DNA of 49,843 nt from Hydrogenophaga sp. (GTDB lineage: Bacteria > Pseudomonadota > Gammaproteobacteria > Burkholderiales > Burkholderiaceae_C), in NCBI RefSeq assembly GCF_026125825.1, contig NZ_JAHCKK010000026.1, positions 1 to 49,843 of the forward strand, read 5' to 3'. Position numbers and translations under genes: made by a program. Of the stretch, positions 1-8,128 are shown piece by piece (position 1 is the stretch's first letter; each line of letters opens with the position of its first letter). The notes beneath the pieces are model-generated. The model was not told the origin of the DNA. It saw only the letters and a list, made by a program, of their open reading frames with translations, and did no database searches.

Positions 1-183
1 CGCGTCGCTGCAGTGCATGCAGGCCACCGAGATCGACTTCTCGCCAGGAATGCCGTCGTTGAGCGTGACCACGCGGCGGCGGTTCACGCCCCAGGGCACC
101 TCGTGCTCGTTCTTGCAGGCGGTGACGCAACCGTTGCATTCGATGCAGCGTTCGGCGTCACAGATGAATTTCATTCGTGCCAT
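1..183 (-). CDS. fdhB: Formate dehydrogenase iron-sulfur (beta) subunit, N-terminal fragment
   Basis: The first 61 codons are visible and the gene runs off the left edge. The protein starts MARMKFICDAERCIECNGC and continues with further cysteines (VTACKNEH, then CMHC), the cysteine spacing of the ferredoxin-like electron-transfer subunit of membrane-linked formate dehydrogenases. In the family this subunit passes electrons from the molybdenum/tungsten subunit to a membrane cytochrome b or another acceptor. The start is only 15 bp after the fdhA stop codon, and a GGAGCAAC stretch just upstream serves as ribosome binding site, so the two genes are cotranscribed. The rest of the subunit and any cytochrome subunit lie outside the window. 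Confidence 0.9.
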   Translation of the reverse strand, partial: MARMKFICDAERCIECNGCVTACKNEHEVPWGVNRRRVVTLNDGIPGEKSISVACMHCSDA

Positions 184-198
184 GTGTTGCTCCTGGTC

Positions 199-3177
199 TT
201 ATGCTTTTTCGACGTTGCAGATCGTGGTCTTGGTTTCCTGCATCATCGTGACGATGTCGTAACCGTAGGTCGTGCCGGTGTTGACGGCCTCGCCGCGCAC
301 CACAGGGAAGGCGCCATCGGGGTAGTAAGGCTTCATGTCCACGCCTTGCCAGCGGCCCGAGAAGTGGAACGGCAGCCACACCGTGTCCGGCCCCACGCGC
401 TCGGTCACCAGCGCCTGCACATTCAGGCGCGCGCCGGTCGGGGTGTTCACCCACACGCGCTCGCCATTGCGCACGCCGCGCTCGGCCGCGGTCTTGGGGT
501 TGATCTCGACGAACATCTCCTGCTGCAGCTCGGCCAGCCAGGGGTTGGAACGCGTCTCCTCGCCACCGCCCTCGTACTCGACCAGTCGGCCCGAGGTCAT
601 GATGAGCGGGAATTTCTCGTGCATCTTGTCGTCCACGTTCTTCTGCTGGAGCGACTTGTAGAGGATGGGCAGGCGCCAGCGCGTCTTTTGGTCGTCGTGG
701 CTCGGGTACTTGGCGATGAGGTCCGGTCGCGTGCCGTAGATCGGCTCGCGGTGCTGCGGAACGGCGTCGGGGAAGTTCCACACCACGGCGCGCGCCTTGG
801 CGTTGCCAAACGGGTGGCAGCCATGCGCCATGGCCACGCGGATGATGGCGCCGCTCGGGTCGGTCTTCCAGTTCTTGCCTTCGGCGGCCTTCTGCTCGGC
901 TTCGCTGAGGTCGGCCCACCATCCCAGCTTCTTGAGGAGCACGTGGTCGAACTCGGGGTAGCCGGTGGTGATTTCCGAACCGACCGAGTGGGAACCGTCT
1001 TCGGCCAGCAGGGACTTGCCCTCGCGCTCCACGCCGAAGTTGGCGCGGAAGTTGCCGCCGCCGTCCATCACGTGCTTGGAGGTGTCGTACAGGTTGGGCG
1101 AGCCGGGGTGCTTGATCTGCGGCGTGCCGTAGCAGGGCCAGGGCAGGCCGAAGTAGTCGCCGGTCATGTCGTAGCCGGTCTCCTTGTCCACCACCTTGCC
1201 CTTGGCCTTGAGCGTCTTCACGTCAAAGGCGTTCATGTTGCGCATGTGGGCCTTGAGGCGCTCGGGGCTCTGGCCGGTGTAGCCGATGGTCCAGACCGAC
1301 TTGTTGATCTCGCGCAGGATGTCCTCGGGCACGGGCTCGTCCATGCCCTTGACCTTCTGCATCTTGTAGTTCTTGCTGAGCTCGGCGGCAAAGCCGAGCT
1401 TTTCAGCGAACTGGTGCATGATCATGTGGTCGCTGCGGCTCTCCCACAGCGGTTCGATGACCTTCTCGCGCCACTGCAGCGAACGGTTGGACGCGGTGCA
1501 GGAACCGCTGGTTTCGAACTGCGTGGCCGCCGGCAGCAGGTAGACCGCGCGGTTGGGGTTGAGGTCTTCGGGCTTGCCCGGCATGGCCGCCATCGACGCG
1601 GTGGCCGACGGGTACGGGTCCACGACCACCAGCAGGTCCAGCTTGTCCATCGCGCGCTTCATCTCCAGACCGCGGGTCTGCGAGTTGGGCGCATGGCCCC
1701 AATAGAACACACCGCGCAGGTTCGGGCCCTGGTCGATCAGCTCGTTGTTCTCGAGCACACCGTCGATCCAGCGCGAGACCGTGATGCCGGGCTTCTCCAT
1801 CGTGCCGTCGGCGTACTGCTTTTTGATCCACTCGTAGTCCACGCCCCAGGCGTTGGCGAAGTGGCGCCACGAGCCGGCGGCCAGGCCGTAGTAGCCGGGC
1901 AGCGAGTCGGGGTTGGGGCCGACGTCGGTCGCGCCCTGCACGTTGTCGTGACCGCGGAAGATGTTGGTGCCGCCACCGCTCTTGCCCACGTTGCCCAGCG
2001 CGAGTTGCAGGATGCACGAGGCGCGCACCATGGCGTTGCCGATGGTGTGCTGCGTCTGGCCCATGCACCAGACGATGGTGGCCGGCTTGGCCTCGGCCAG
2101 CATCTTGGCCACCTTGAACATCTGCTCTTCCTTGACACCGCAGGCCTCTTCCACGGCCGCTGGCGTCCACTTCGCCATCACGTCGGCCCTGATGGCCTCC
2201 ATGCCATAGACGCGGTCATTGATGTACTGCTTGTCTTCCCAGCCATTCTTGAAGACGTGGTACAGCACGCCGAAGAGGAAGGGGATGTCGGTGCCGGAGC
2301 GGATGCGCACGTACTCGTCGGCCTTGGCCGCGGTGCGCGTGAAGCGGGGGTCCACCACGATCATCTTGCAGCCGGTTTCCTTGGCGTGCAGCATGTGCAG
2401 CATGGAGACCGGGTGCGCCTCGGCGGCGTTGGAGCCGATGTACAACGCGCACTTGCTGTTCTGCATGTCGTTGTACGAGTTGGTCATGGCGCCATAACCC
2501 CAGGTGTTCGCGACGCCGGCCACCGTGGTGGAGTGGCAGATGCGCGCCTGGTGGTCGCAGTTGTTGGTGCCCCAGAAGCTCACGAACTTGCGCATGAGGT
2601 ACGCCTGTTCGTTGCTGTGCTTGGAGGAACCGATGAAGTAGACCGAGTCGGGGCCGCTGGCCTCGCGCAGTTCCTTCATCTTCGCGGTGATCTCGTCGAG
2701 GGCGGTGTCCCAGCTGATGCGCTGGTACTTGCCGTTGACCAGCTTCATCGGGTAGCGCAGGCGGTACTCGCCATGGCCGTGCTCGCGCAGCGAGGCGCCC
2801 TTGGCGCAGTGCGCGCCGAGGTTGATGGGCGAGTCGAACACCGGCTCCTGGCGCACCCAGACGCCGTTCTCCACGATCGCGTCGGCCGCGCAGCCCACCG
2901 AGCAGTGGGTGCAGATGGTGCGCTTGACCTCGATCTTGCCCGAGCCGTCGATGGACTTGGCGCCCGAAGCCGCCTCGGCTTTCTTCACCAGCGTGAGCTG
3001 GCTCGCCGCCAGGCCGACGCCCACACCCAGGCCCGAGCGGCGCAGGAAAGCGCGGCGGTCCATGGTGGGCAGCGCGGTCGACAGGCCACGCTGCAGGCGG
3101 TGCACGAAGCCGGAGGATGTGGAAGCGGACGCACGCGAAACGTGCGCGCCCGACGGGGATTTCTTGGTCAGCAACAT
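199..3177 (-). CDS. fdhA: Formate dehydrogenase catalytic (alpha) subunit, Tat-exported, Cys-type
   Basis: Molybdopterin oxidoreductase of 992 residues that oxidises formate to CO2. A twin-arginine motif (R41-R42-A-F-L) followed by a hydrophobic stretch predicts Tat export of the folded enzyme to the periplasm. A [4Fe-4S] motif C89-x2-C92-x3-C96 with a fourth Cys at about 124 opens the mature protein. The active site reads QARICHSTT with Cys214 where E. coli FdnG has selenocysteine, followed by the conserved His215. The molybdopterin dinucleotide-binding domain occupies roughly the last 130 residues. An internal Met39 lies right before the Tat motif and could be the true start; I kept Met1 because homologues known to me are commonly annotated with this extension. 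It sits between a small Tat protein gene and fdhB in one minus-strand operon. Confidence 0.95.
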   Translation of the reverse strand: MLLTKKSPSGAHVSRASASTSSGFVHRLQRGLSTALPTMDRRAFLRRSGLGVGVGLAASQLTLVKKAEAASGAKSIDGSGKIEVKRTICTHCSVGCAADAIVENGVWVRQEPVFDSPINLGAHCAKGASLREHGHGEYRLRYPMKLVNGKYQRISWDTALDEITAKMKELREASGPDSVYFIGSSKHSNEQAYLMRKFVSFWGTNNCDHQARICHSTTVAGVANTWGYGAMTNSYNDMQNSKCALYIGSNAAEAHPVSMLHMLHAKETGCKMIVVDPRFTRTAAKADEYVRIRSGTDIPFLFGVLYHVFKNGWEDKQYINDRVYGMEAIRADVMAKWTPAAVEEACGVKEEQMFKVAKMLAEAKPATIVWCMGQTQHTIGNAMVRASCILQLALGNVGKSGGGTNIFRGHDNVQGATDVGPNPDSLPGYYGLAAGSWRHFANAWGVDYEWIKKQYADGTMEKPGITVSRWIDGVLENNELIDQGPNLRGVFYWGHAPNSQTRGLEMKRAMDKLDLLVVVDPYPSATASMAAMPGKPEDLNPNRAVYLLPAATQFETSGSCTASNRSLQWREKVIEPLWESRSDHMIMHQFAEKLGFAAELSKNYKMQKVKGMDEPVPEDILREINKSVWTIGYTGQSPERLKAHMRNMNAFDVKTLKAKGKVVDKETGYDMTGDYFGLPWPCYGTPQIKHPGSPNLYDTSKHVMDGGGNFRANFGVEREGKSLLAEDGSHSVGSEITTGYPEFDHVLLKKLGWWADLSEAEQKAAEGKNWKTDPSGAIIRVAMAHGCHPFGNAKARAVVWNFPDAVPQHREPIYGTRPDLIAKYPSHDDQKTRWRLPILYKSLQQKNVDDKMHEKFPLIMTSGRLVEYEGGGEETRSNPWLAELQQEMFVEINPKTAAERGVRNGERVWVNTPTGARLNVQALVTERVGPDTVWLPFHFSGRWQGVDMKPYYPDGAFPVVRGEAVNTGTTYGYDIVTMMQETKTTICNVEKA

Positions 3178-3196
3178 GGGGTGCGCTCCTGTTCGC

Positions 3197-3430
3197 TCAG
3201 ATGCGGGTGGTCTGGTAATACTGCTTGACGTGATCGCTCAGCGAGTAACCACCGCCCTTGGTCGGCGCCGGCTTGGGCTCGGCGGCGGCCGCAGCCTCCT
3301 CGGGCGCCACGCGGGGCAACAGGGTGGCCGCGGCGGCCAGGGCGCCCACGGTGGAAGCGCCGGCAAACAGGGTGCGGCGCTTGAGGTTCGGACGGCCTTC
3401 TTCGGGCGTGGATCGTGGGGACTTGTTCAT
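3197..3430 (-). CDS. Small Tat-signal protein of formate dehydrogenase operon
   Basis: A 77-residue protein beginning MNKSPRSTPEEGRP, with a twin-arginine-like KRRTLFAG at about residues 17-24, a short Ala-rich hydrophobic segment and a C-terminal tail ending HVKQYYQTTRI. It matches the small formate-dehydrogenase-region Tat target family found in front of fdhA in many betaproteobacteria; its exact role is not established (accessory or chaperone-like subunit). I chose ATG 3430 because GGAGAC lies six bases upstream; the longer reading frame to 3538 has no ribosome site and includes leader sequence. It ends 19 bp before fdhA, so it is the first gene of the fdh operon. Confidence 0.85.
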   Translation of the reverse strand: MNKSPRSTPEEGRPNLKRRTLFAGASTVGALAAAATLLPRVAPEEAAAAAEPKPAPTKGGGYSLSDHVKQYYQTTRI

Positions 3431-3609
3431 GCATGTCTCCTGTGGGTACCGGTCCCGCATCACAACATGCGGGCCTTTTGCATACGTGGAATCTAACCCG
3501 CCCCCACCCCCTATGCAAGCCATCCACAAGGCCGCCACGGCTGTGAAATGCGAGCGGTTCTCATCGCCGCATGTCGCAGCGCAGCATGCTGCTGCGCTTC
3601 CGAATTCAT

Positions 3610-3625
3610 AGCCAGAACCGTGCCA
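3610..3625 (-). promoter_or_regulatory. Sigma-54 (-24/-12) promoter of the fdh operon
   Basis: Read on the minus strand the site is TGGCACGGTTCTGGCT. It keeps the TGGCACG block, the GG and GC dinucleotides at the right 10-bp distance, and differs from the consensus TGGCACG-N4-TTGCA only at two weaker positions in the -12 block. Transcription would start near 3600, leaving about 170 nt of leader before the small Tat gene. The neighbouring divergent gene encodes a sigma-54 activator, which supports the call. Confidence 0.75.
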
Positions 3626-3673
3626 TGGTGCCGGCGTGCGGCGGCGCTCGAACGAACCACGAGGGGTTGCGGG

Positions 3674-3687
3674 GCGAAGCGCTTCGC
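3674..3687. promoter_or_regulatory. Perfect 14-bp palindrome, candidate enhancer site 1
   Basis: GCGAAGCGCTTCGC is a perfect palindrome about 75-90 bp upstream of the predicted sigma-54 start point. That distance fits an upstream activating sequence for an NtrC-type dimer. GC-rich palindromes also arise by chance in such DNA, so this one is weaker than the site at 3758. Confidence 0.4.
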
Positions 3688-3757
3688 GACCTAGGGATAA
3701 CCCATGAGACGAACCGCCTACCTGGCGCGGCGCACCGTCAAACTGTCCATCGAGGGC

Positions 3758-3772
3758 GCGACAAATTGTCGC
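3758..3772. promoter_or_regulatory. 15-bp inverted repeat, candidate enhancer site 2
   Basis: GCGACAA-A-TTGTCGC is an exact 7-bp inverted repeat with a 1-bp spacer. It lies about 160 bp upstream of the predicted fdh start point and about 80 bp upstream of the regulator gene, so a bound regulator could act on both. The AT core makes it stand out from the surrounding GC-rich sequence. Confidence 0.5.
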
Positions 3773-3852
3773 GACGGGTCAGCGGTGCAAACGGTCGGGA
3801 ATGCGGCAATACCCCACTGTTTTCGTAGGCTTACTCCGTAGAATCCTACGGG

Positions 3853-5235
3853 GTGGACACCCCCTTTCTTCCCCCTTCGCCCGAAAGAACCCTGGAGGGT
3901 TGGCCCGACTGGTCGATCCTGATCGTCGACGACGAGCAGGGCATGCTCAACTTCCTCGTCAAGACGCTCGCACCGCGCTGCCACTTCGTGATGAGCGCGT
4001 CCAGTGCCGAGGACGGCGCGCAATGGCTGCGCGGCCACCACGTGGACCTGGTGATCCTCGACATCTCGCTGCCCGGCAAGAGTGGTGTGGTCTGGCTCAA
4101 GGAGTTGCGCGAACAGGGCTTCACGGGCGAGGTGATCCTCATCACCGCCTTTGCCGACCTGGACACCGCCATCGAAGCGCTGCGCGCGGGCGCTTCGGAC
4201 TTCATCCTCAAGCCGTTTCGGGTGCCGCAGATCCTCAACGCGGTGAAGCACTGCTACGAGCGCTCGCGCCTGCGGCGCGAGAACTTCGTGCTGCGCCGCG
4301 CCGTGGTCACCAGCACACCCGGGCGCGCCGCGCTGGTCGGCGCCTCGACCGCGATGCAGCGGCTGCGCGCGTCGATCGCGCGCGTGGCCCCGGTCAACAG
4401 CACCGTGCTGCTGCAGGGCGAGTCGGGCACCGGCAAGGAGCTGGTGGCGCGCGAGCTGCACGCACTCGGCAGCCGTGCGGCCGGCCCCTTCGTGCCGGTC
4501 AACTGCGCGGCCGTCTCGCCCGAGCTGATCGAGAGCGAGCTGTTCGGCCACGCCAAAGGCGCATTCAGCGGCGCCACGCGAGCGCGCGACGGCCTGTTCC
4601 ACTATGCGCAGGGCGGCACGCTGTTCCTCGACGAGATCGCCGAGCTGCCGCTGTCCATCCAGGCCGCGCTGCTGCGCGCGATCGAAGACCTCAACATCCG
4701 GCCGGTGGGCAGCGAACAGCTGGTGCCGCTGAACCTGCGCATCGTCGCGGCCACCAACCGGCAACTCAGCGAGGAAGTGGCGGCCGGCCGCTTCCGCAAG
4801 GACCTCTACTTCCGGCTCCAGGTGGTGGATCTCACACTGCCGCCGCTGCGCGAGCACAAGGACGACATTGCCGAACTGGTGGCGCACTTCATCGCGCAGC
4901 TGGCGCCCTCGCTGGGCGTGGAGCCGCTGACCATCAGCGAACCCGAGATGGACTTCCTGCGCCAGTACGACTGGCCCGGCAACGTGCGCGAGTTGCGCAA
5001 CCTGATCGAGCGCTCGCTGATCCTGGGCAGCCTCAACGTGTCGGCGCTCTACCCGGGCCAGACGCACCGCCTGGCGACCAGCAGCGCCACGCCCACCGAT
5101 CTGCACACGCTGGAGAAGATGCACATCCTCTCGGTGCTCGACTCGGTGCAGGGCGACAAGACGCGCGCGGCCCAGTTGCTGGGCGTCTCGCGCCGCACAC
5201 TCGAACGCCGCGTGGCCGAATGGAACAGCCTGTGA
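3853..5235 (+). CDS. Sigma-54-dependent response regulator (NtrC family)
   Basis: 460 residues in the classic three-domain order. The receiver domain (about 21-135) has the acidic pair D26-D27, phospho-acceptor D70 and K120. The AAA+ sigma-54 interaction domain (about 163-395) has Walker A GESGTGKE at 189-196, a GAFSGA loop at 236-241 and Walker B ending D260-E261. A Fis-type helix-turn-helix occupies the last 45 residues. The sigma-54 contact loop reads GAFSGA rather than the usual GAFTGA, a conservative change. The start is GTG 3853; the frame upstream has a stop at 3826 and no other start, and no ribosome site is evident. A histidine kinase gene follows on the same strand. It most likely activates the divergent fdh promoter; that target is inferred from position. 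Confidence 0.93.
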   Translation: MDTPFLPPSPERTLEGWPDWSILIVDDEQGMLNFLVKTLAPRCHFVMSASSAEDGAQWLRGHHVDLVILDISLPGKSGVVWLKELREQGFTGEVILITAFADLDTAIEALRAGASDFILKPFRVPQILNAVKHCYERSRLRRENFVLRRAVVTSTPGRAALVGASTAMQRLRASIARVAPVNSTVLLQGESGTGKELVARELHALGSRAAGPFVPVNCAAVSPELIESELFGHAKGAFSGATRARDGLFHYAQGGTLFLDEIAELPLSIQAALLRAIEDLNIRPVGSEQLVPLNLRIVAATNRQLSEEVAAGRFRKDLYFRLQVVDLTLPPLREHKDDIAELVAHFIAQLAPSLGVEPLTISEPEMDFLRQYDWPGNVRELRNLIERSLILGSLNVSALYPGQTHRLATSSATPTDLHTLEKMHILSVLDSVQGDKTRAAQLLGVSRRTLERRVAEWNSL

Positions 5236-5239
5236 CGCC

Positions 5240-5330
5240 AGCCCTGCCGCGCTTCGCGCGTCCCCCTCAAGGGGGCGATGCGGGCGGCCTGGCACAGCCG
5301 GGGCCCCGGCATCTCTGGGTCAGACCGTGC
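5240..5330 (-). repeat. Dispersed intergenic repeat, copy A
   Basis: Between the regulator and kinase genes. Contains CGCGCTTCGCGCG, then the complementary arms CCCCCT and AGGGGG, then a GCCTGGC..GCC block. The reverse complement lines up with copies at 11545, 13012 and 29943. It probably folds into one or two GC hairpins. Confidence 0.65.
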
Positions 5331-5341
5331 GGGACACACGC

Positions 5342-7450
5342 ATGAATCCGTGGCGCGCTCCCCGCTGGCTGGCCGGTTCGGTGCGCAACAAGCTGCTGGC
5401 GATGGCGCTGCTGCCCCTGCTGGTGGCGTTTCCGATGCTGGTGCTGGCCCTGGCGCTGTGGGGCAACGTGGCCTACGACCGCCTGCTCATCACCAAAGTT
5501 CGCAGCGACCTGGCGGTGGCGCACGGCTACTTCGAGCAGGTGCTCAGCGAGGTCGGCTCGGGCACGCAGGGCGTGGCCGGCTCGCAGGCGCTCTACACCG
5601 CGCTGCGGCCCGCCAACCCCACGGAGCGGCGCGAGGTCGGCGAACAGCTGGCCCTGGCCCGCGAGCGGCTCGGACTGGACTTCCTGCTGCTGTACACGCC
5701 GCAAGGCCAGCCGCTGGCGCGCGCGGTGCCCTCCGGGCTGAGCCAGGCCGACGCGAGCGCGCCGATTCCGCTCATGCCCTCCGCGCTCGGTGGCGCGGTG
5801 AGCGAGAACGGCCGCGCCGCCGCGCGCGCGCGGTTGCTGGTGCTGGAGCCGGATGCATTGGATGCGCTGGCACCGCACCTCTCGCCGCGGCTGCGCATCC
5901 CGCTGGTGGCCACGCGCAACGCCGCGCCCGACACCCGCGAAACCGAGCACCGCGCCATGGTGATGCTGGCCACGCACCCTGTGCGCGATGCGGCCGGCCA
6001 GACCATCGCGCTGCTCGCGGGCGGTCTGCTGCTGAACCAGAACCTGGATTTCATCGACCACATCAACCGCATCGTGTACCCCGAGGGTTCTTTGCCATTC
6101 GGCAGCCAGGGCACGGCCACGCTGTTCATGGACGATGTGCGCATCACCACCAATGTGCGCCTGTTCCAGGACCAGCGCGCGATCGGCACACGGGTGTCGC
6201 AGACGGTGCGCGACGCGGTGCTCGGCCGAGGCCAGACCTGGCTGGACCGGGCCTTTGTGGTCAACGACTGGTACGTCTCGGCCTACGAGCCGTTGCTGGA
6301 CGCGCATGACCAGCGCATCGGCATGCTGTACGTGGGCTACCTGGAGGCGCCGTTCCGGCTGGTGCGCTACGCGATGCTGGGGGTAATGGGCCTGATCTTC
6401 CTGGGCGTGATGGCGCTCTCGGCCTGGTTTTCGCTGCGCTGGGCGCGTAGCATCTTCCAGCCGGTGCAGCGCATGAACCGCACGATGCAGCTGGTGGAAG
6501 AAGGACAGTCGGCCGCGCGCGTGGGCGAGATCGCGGCGCGCGACGAGCTGGGCGCGCTGGCGGGCCATCTGGACGAGTTGCTCGACGTGATCGACGAGAA
6601 GACAGCCGCCCTGCAGCGCTGGGGCGAGGAGCTGGATCACAAGGTGGCCGAGCGCACGGCGGAGCTGGAGGCAAGCAACGCGTCGCTGCAGCTGGCGCAG
6701 CAGCAGTTGGTCAAGAGCGAGAAGCTGGCGGCGATCGGTCAGCTGACGGCGAGCATCGCGCACGAGATCAACAACCCGATCGCGGTGATGCAGGGCAACC
6801 TGGATCTGATGCGCGAGACGCTGGGGGCCGCGAGCCGGCCGGTGGCATCGGAGCTGAGGCTGCTAGACGAGCAGGTGGAGCGCATGCGCATCATCGTGAC
6901 GCAGTTGCTGCAGTACGCGCGGCCGACGGAGTACGCCGGTTATGTGGAGACGCTGGACATCAACCGGACGATGGAGGACTGTCTGGTGCTGGTCGGGCAT
7001 CTGCTGGCGCAGACGCACATTGCGGTGGAGCGGGATTTGCAGGCGACGCGGCGCGCGGGCTGCAATCGGCAGGAGTTGCAGCAGGTGGTGATCAATCTGT
7101 TGATCAACGCCATTCAGGCGATGCCGCAGGGTGGGGTGTTGCGGCTGTTGACGCGGGATTGGGTGGATGAGGCGGGGCGTGGGGGGGTGCGCTTGTGGGT
7201 GCAGGACACGGGCCCGGGTCTTTCCGCCGAGGTGCTGGAGCGGCTGTTCCGGCCCTTCTTCACGACGAAGAACGATGGGAACGGGCTGGGGTTGTGGATC
7301 AGCCAGGGCTTGGTGGAGCGCTATGGGGGGCACATCACGGCCGAGAACCTCTCCGGTGGTTCCGGTGCTTCCTTCTGCGTGGCTTTGTTGACAGAGCCCC
7401 ATGCGCCTGAGGCTGCGCCGACCCGGGATGGGAGGCCTGGGGGGCTCTGA
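5342..7450 (+). CDS. Cache/HAMP sensor histidine kinase
   Basis: Membrane kinase of 702 residues counted from ATG 5342; a GTG five codons earlier is possible. A transmembrane helix (about 17-42), a large periplasmic region resembling a single Cache sensor (about 45-340), a second helix (about 343-363) and a HAMP linker precede a HisKA domain with the phospho-acceptor in IAHEINNP (about His474). The ATPase domain shows the N box (NLLINAIQAM), DTGPG, the F box (LFRPFFTTK) and GNGLGL. It is the obvious partner of the response regulator just upstream. The signal it senses is unknown; formate or a redox state would fit the neighbouring genes. The last 500 bases use more TTG, CGG and GGG codons than the first part of the gene. 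Confidence 0.92.
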   Translation: MNPWRAPRWLAGSVRNKLLAMALLPLLVAFPMLVLALALWGNVAYDRLLITKVRSDLAVAHGYFEQVLSEVGSGTQGVAGSQALYTALRPANPTERREVGEQLALARERLGLDFLLLYTPQGQPLARAVPSGLSQADASAPIPLMPSALGGAVSENGRAAARARLLVLEPDALDALAPHLSPRLRIPLVATRNAAPDTRETEHRAMVMLATHPVRDAAGQTIALLAGGLLLNQNLDFIDHINRIVYPEGSLPFGSQGTATLFMDDVRITTNVRLFQDQRAIGTRVSQTVRDAVLGRGQTWLDRAFVVNDWYVSAYEPLLDAHDQRIGMLYVGYLEAPFRLVRYAMLGVMGLIFLGVMALSAWFSLRWARSIFQPVQRMNRTMQLVEEGQSAARVGEIAARDELGALAGHLDELLDVIDEKTAALQRWGEELDHKVAERTAELEASNASLQLAQQQLVKSEKLAAIGQLTASIAHEINNPIAVMQGNLDLMRETLGAASRPVASELRLLDEQVERMRIIVTQLLQYARPTEYAGYVETLDINRTMEDCLVLVGHLLAQTHIAVERDLQATRRAGCNRQELQQVVINLLINAIQAMPQGGVLRLLTRDWVDEAGRGGVRLWVQDTGPGLSAEVLERLFRPFFTTKNDGNGLGLWISQGLVERYGGHITAENLSGGSGASFCVALLTEPHAPEAAPTRDGRPGGL

Positions 7451-7498
7451 GCTTCTTTCTGGTTTTTCGCGCAACCCGGCAGAGCGAAATCCAAAACC

Positions 7499-8128
7499 TC
7501 AAGCCAACATATCGAAGCCCTGCGCCTCCACGTTGACAAACGCACGGGTGAACCCCGCCAGGGCCGCATAAAACGAAGCCTTGGGATGCCCGGCAATCGC
7601 ATCGCACATCTGCAACACCCAGGGCTGCAGGTGCGTGGTGAAGAACTTCTGTTGCTGCGTGAGGTTGGCCACCTCCACCTCGTCGCCCGCGATGAGATAG
7701 CGCATCACCTCGCAGAGGTACGCGATGTGGTCTTCCGTCTCCGGCATGGTTTCGTCGCGCGCCAGACCCAGCACTGCGAGATCGCTGCGCAGGGCCGCCA
7801 GCGGCTTCTCGTTCAGGAAGCCACTGAGGTAGTGCGAGCCGAACACGAACACGTCCGGCTTGCCCACGCCGCCAAACAGCGCGTCGTACTCCGCCGCCAC
7901 GGCCTCGTCGCTCAGTGCGCGCGCAGCCGCCACCACCTCGCGCCACGGCTCCTCCAGAAAACCGCCGGCCGCCGGCGCCTCGGTCACGGCCACGCGCAAC
8001 TGCGCCATCAGCTCCGCCGGGGGGGGCGCGTAGTACAGCGCCGCCAGCAGACCATAGACCTCGGCGCGGGCCGTTTCTTCGTCCAGCGCGGAGGACGTGA
8101 CGGGAATGGCGTTGTTCATGTCAGACAT
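7499..8128 (-). CDS. TorD/DmsD-family molybdoenzyme chaperone
   Basis: 209 residues, all-helical by composition, with the family pattern of an N-terminal YGLLAALYY segment, the E-x-D-x-L-F motif (AAEYDALFGG), and C-terminal conserved Asp/Glu and Phe-rich helices (EVEVANLTQQQKFFTTHLQPW). TorD-type proteins hold the Tat signal or the apo-form of a molybdenum enzyme until cofactor is inserted; the likely client is the nearby Tat-exported FdhA. Its ATG at 8128 overlaps the stop of the upstream poly-ferredoxin gene (ATGTCTGA), so translation is coupled. ATG 8119 is an alternative start. Confidence 0.85.
   Translation of the reverse strand: MSDMNNAIPVTSSALDEETARAEVYGLLAALYYAPPPAELMAQLRVAVTEAPAAGGFLEEPWREVVAAARALSDEAVAAEYDALFGGVGKPDVFVFGSHYLSGFLNEKPLAALRSDLAVLGLARDETMPETEDHIAYLCEVMRYLIAGDEVEVANLTQQQKFFTTHLQPWVLQMCDAIAGHPKASFYAALAGFTRAFVNVEAQGFDMLA

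Larger units (their letters stand above)
3431..3852. promoter_or_regulatory. Divergent control region between fdh operon and its two-component regulator
   Basis: This 422-bp stretch has no convincing gene. It holds a sigma-54 promoter pointing to the fdh operon (3610-3625), two perfect inverted repeats (3674-3687 and 3758-3772) that look like activator sites, and a possible -10 hexamer TAGAAT (3839-3844) right in front of the regulator's GTG start. A looser repeat CGTAGG/CCTACG (3824-3829 and 3845-3850) flanks that hexamer. Confidence 0.7.

Noticed and set aside
2520-2560. Selenocysteine in FdhA
   Set aside because: The active-site codon at residue 214 is an ordinary Cys codon (minus strand TGC), with no in-frame TGA.
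13-3228. Plus-strand open frame of 1071 codons opposite fdhA
   Set aside because: It is the antisense shadow of a gene with clear molybdopterin oxidoreductase motifs. The translation is His/Val/Arg-rich with no domain, as expected for GC-rich antisense frames. The same applies to long frames at 8097-10370, 13005-16301, 21963-24104, 29023-32094 and 46459-49146.
7451-7498. Terminator between the kinase and torD stops
   Set aside because: GGTTTT/AAAACC and TTTCGC/GCGAAA can pair, but with a large loop and no proper T tract. The evidence is too weak to list.
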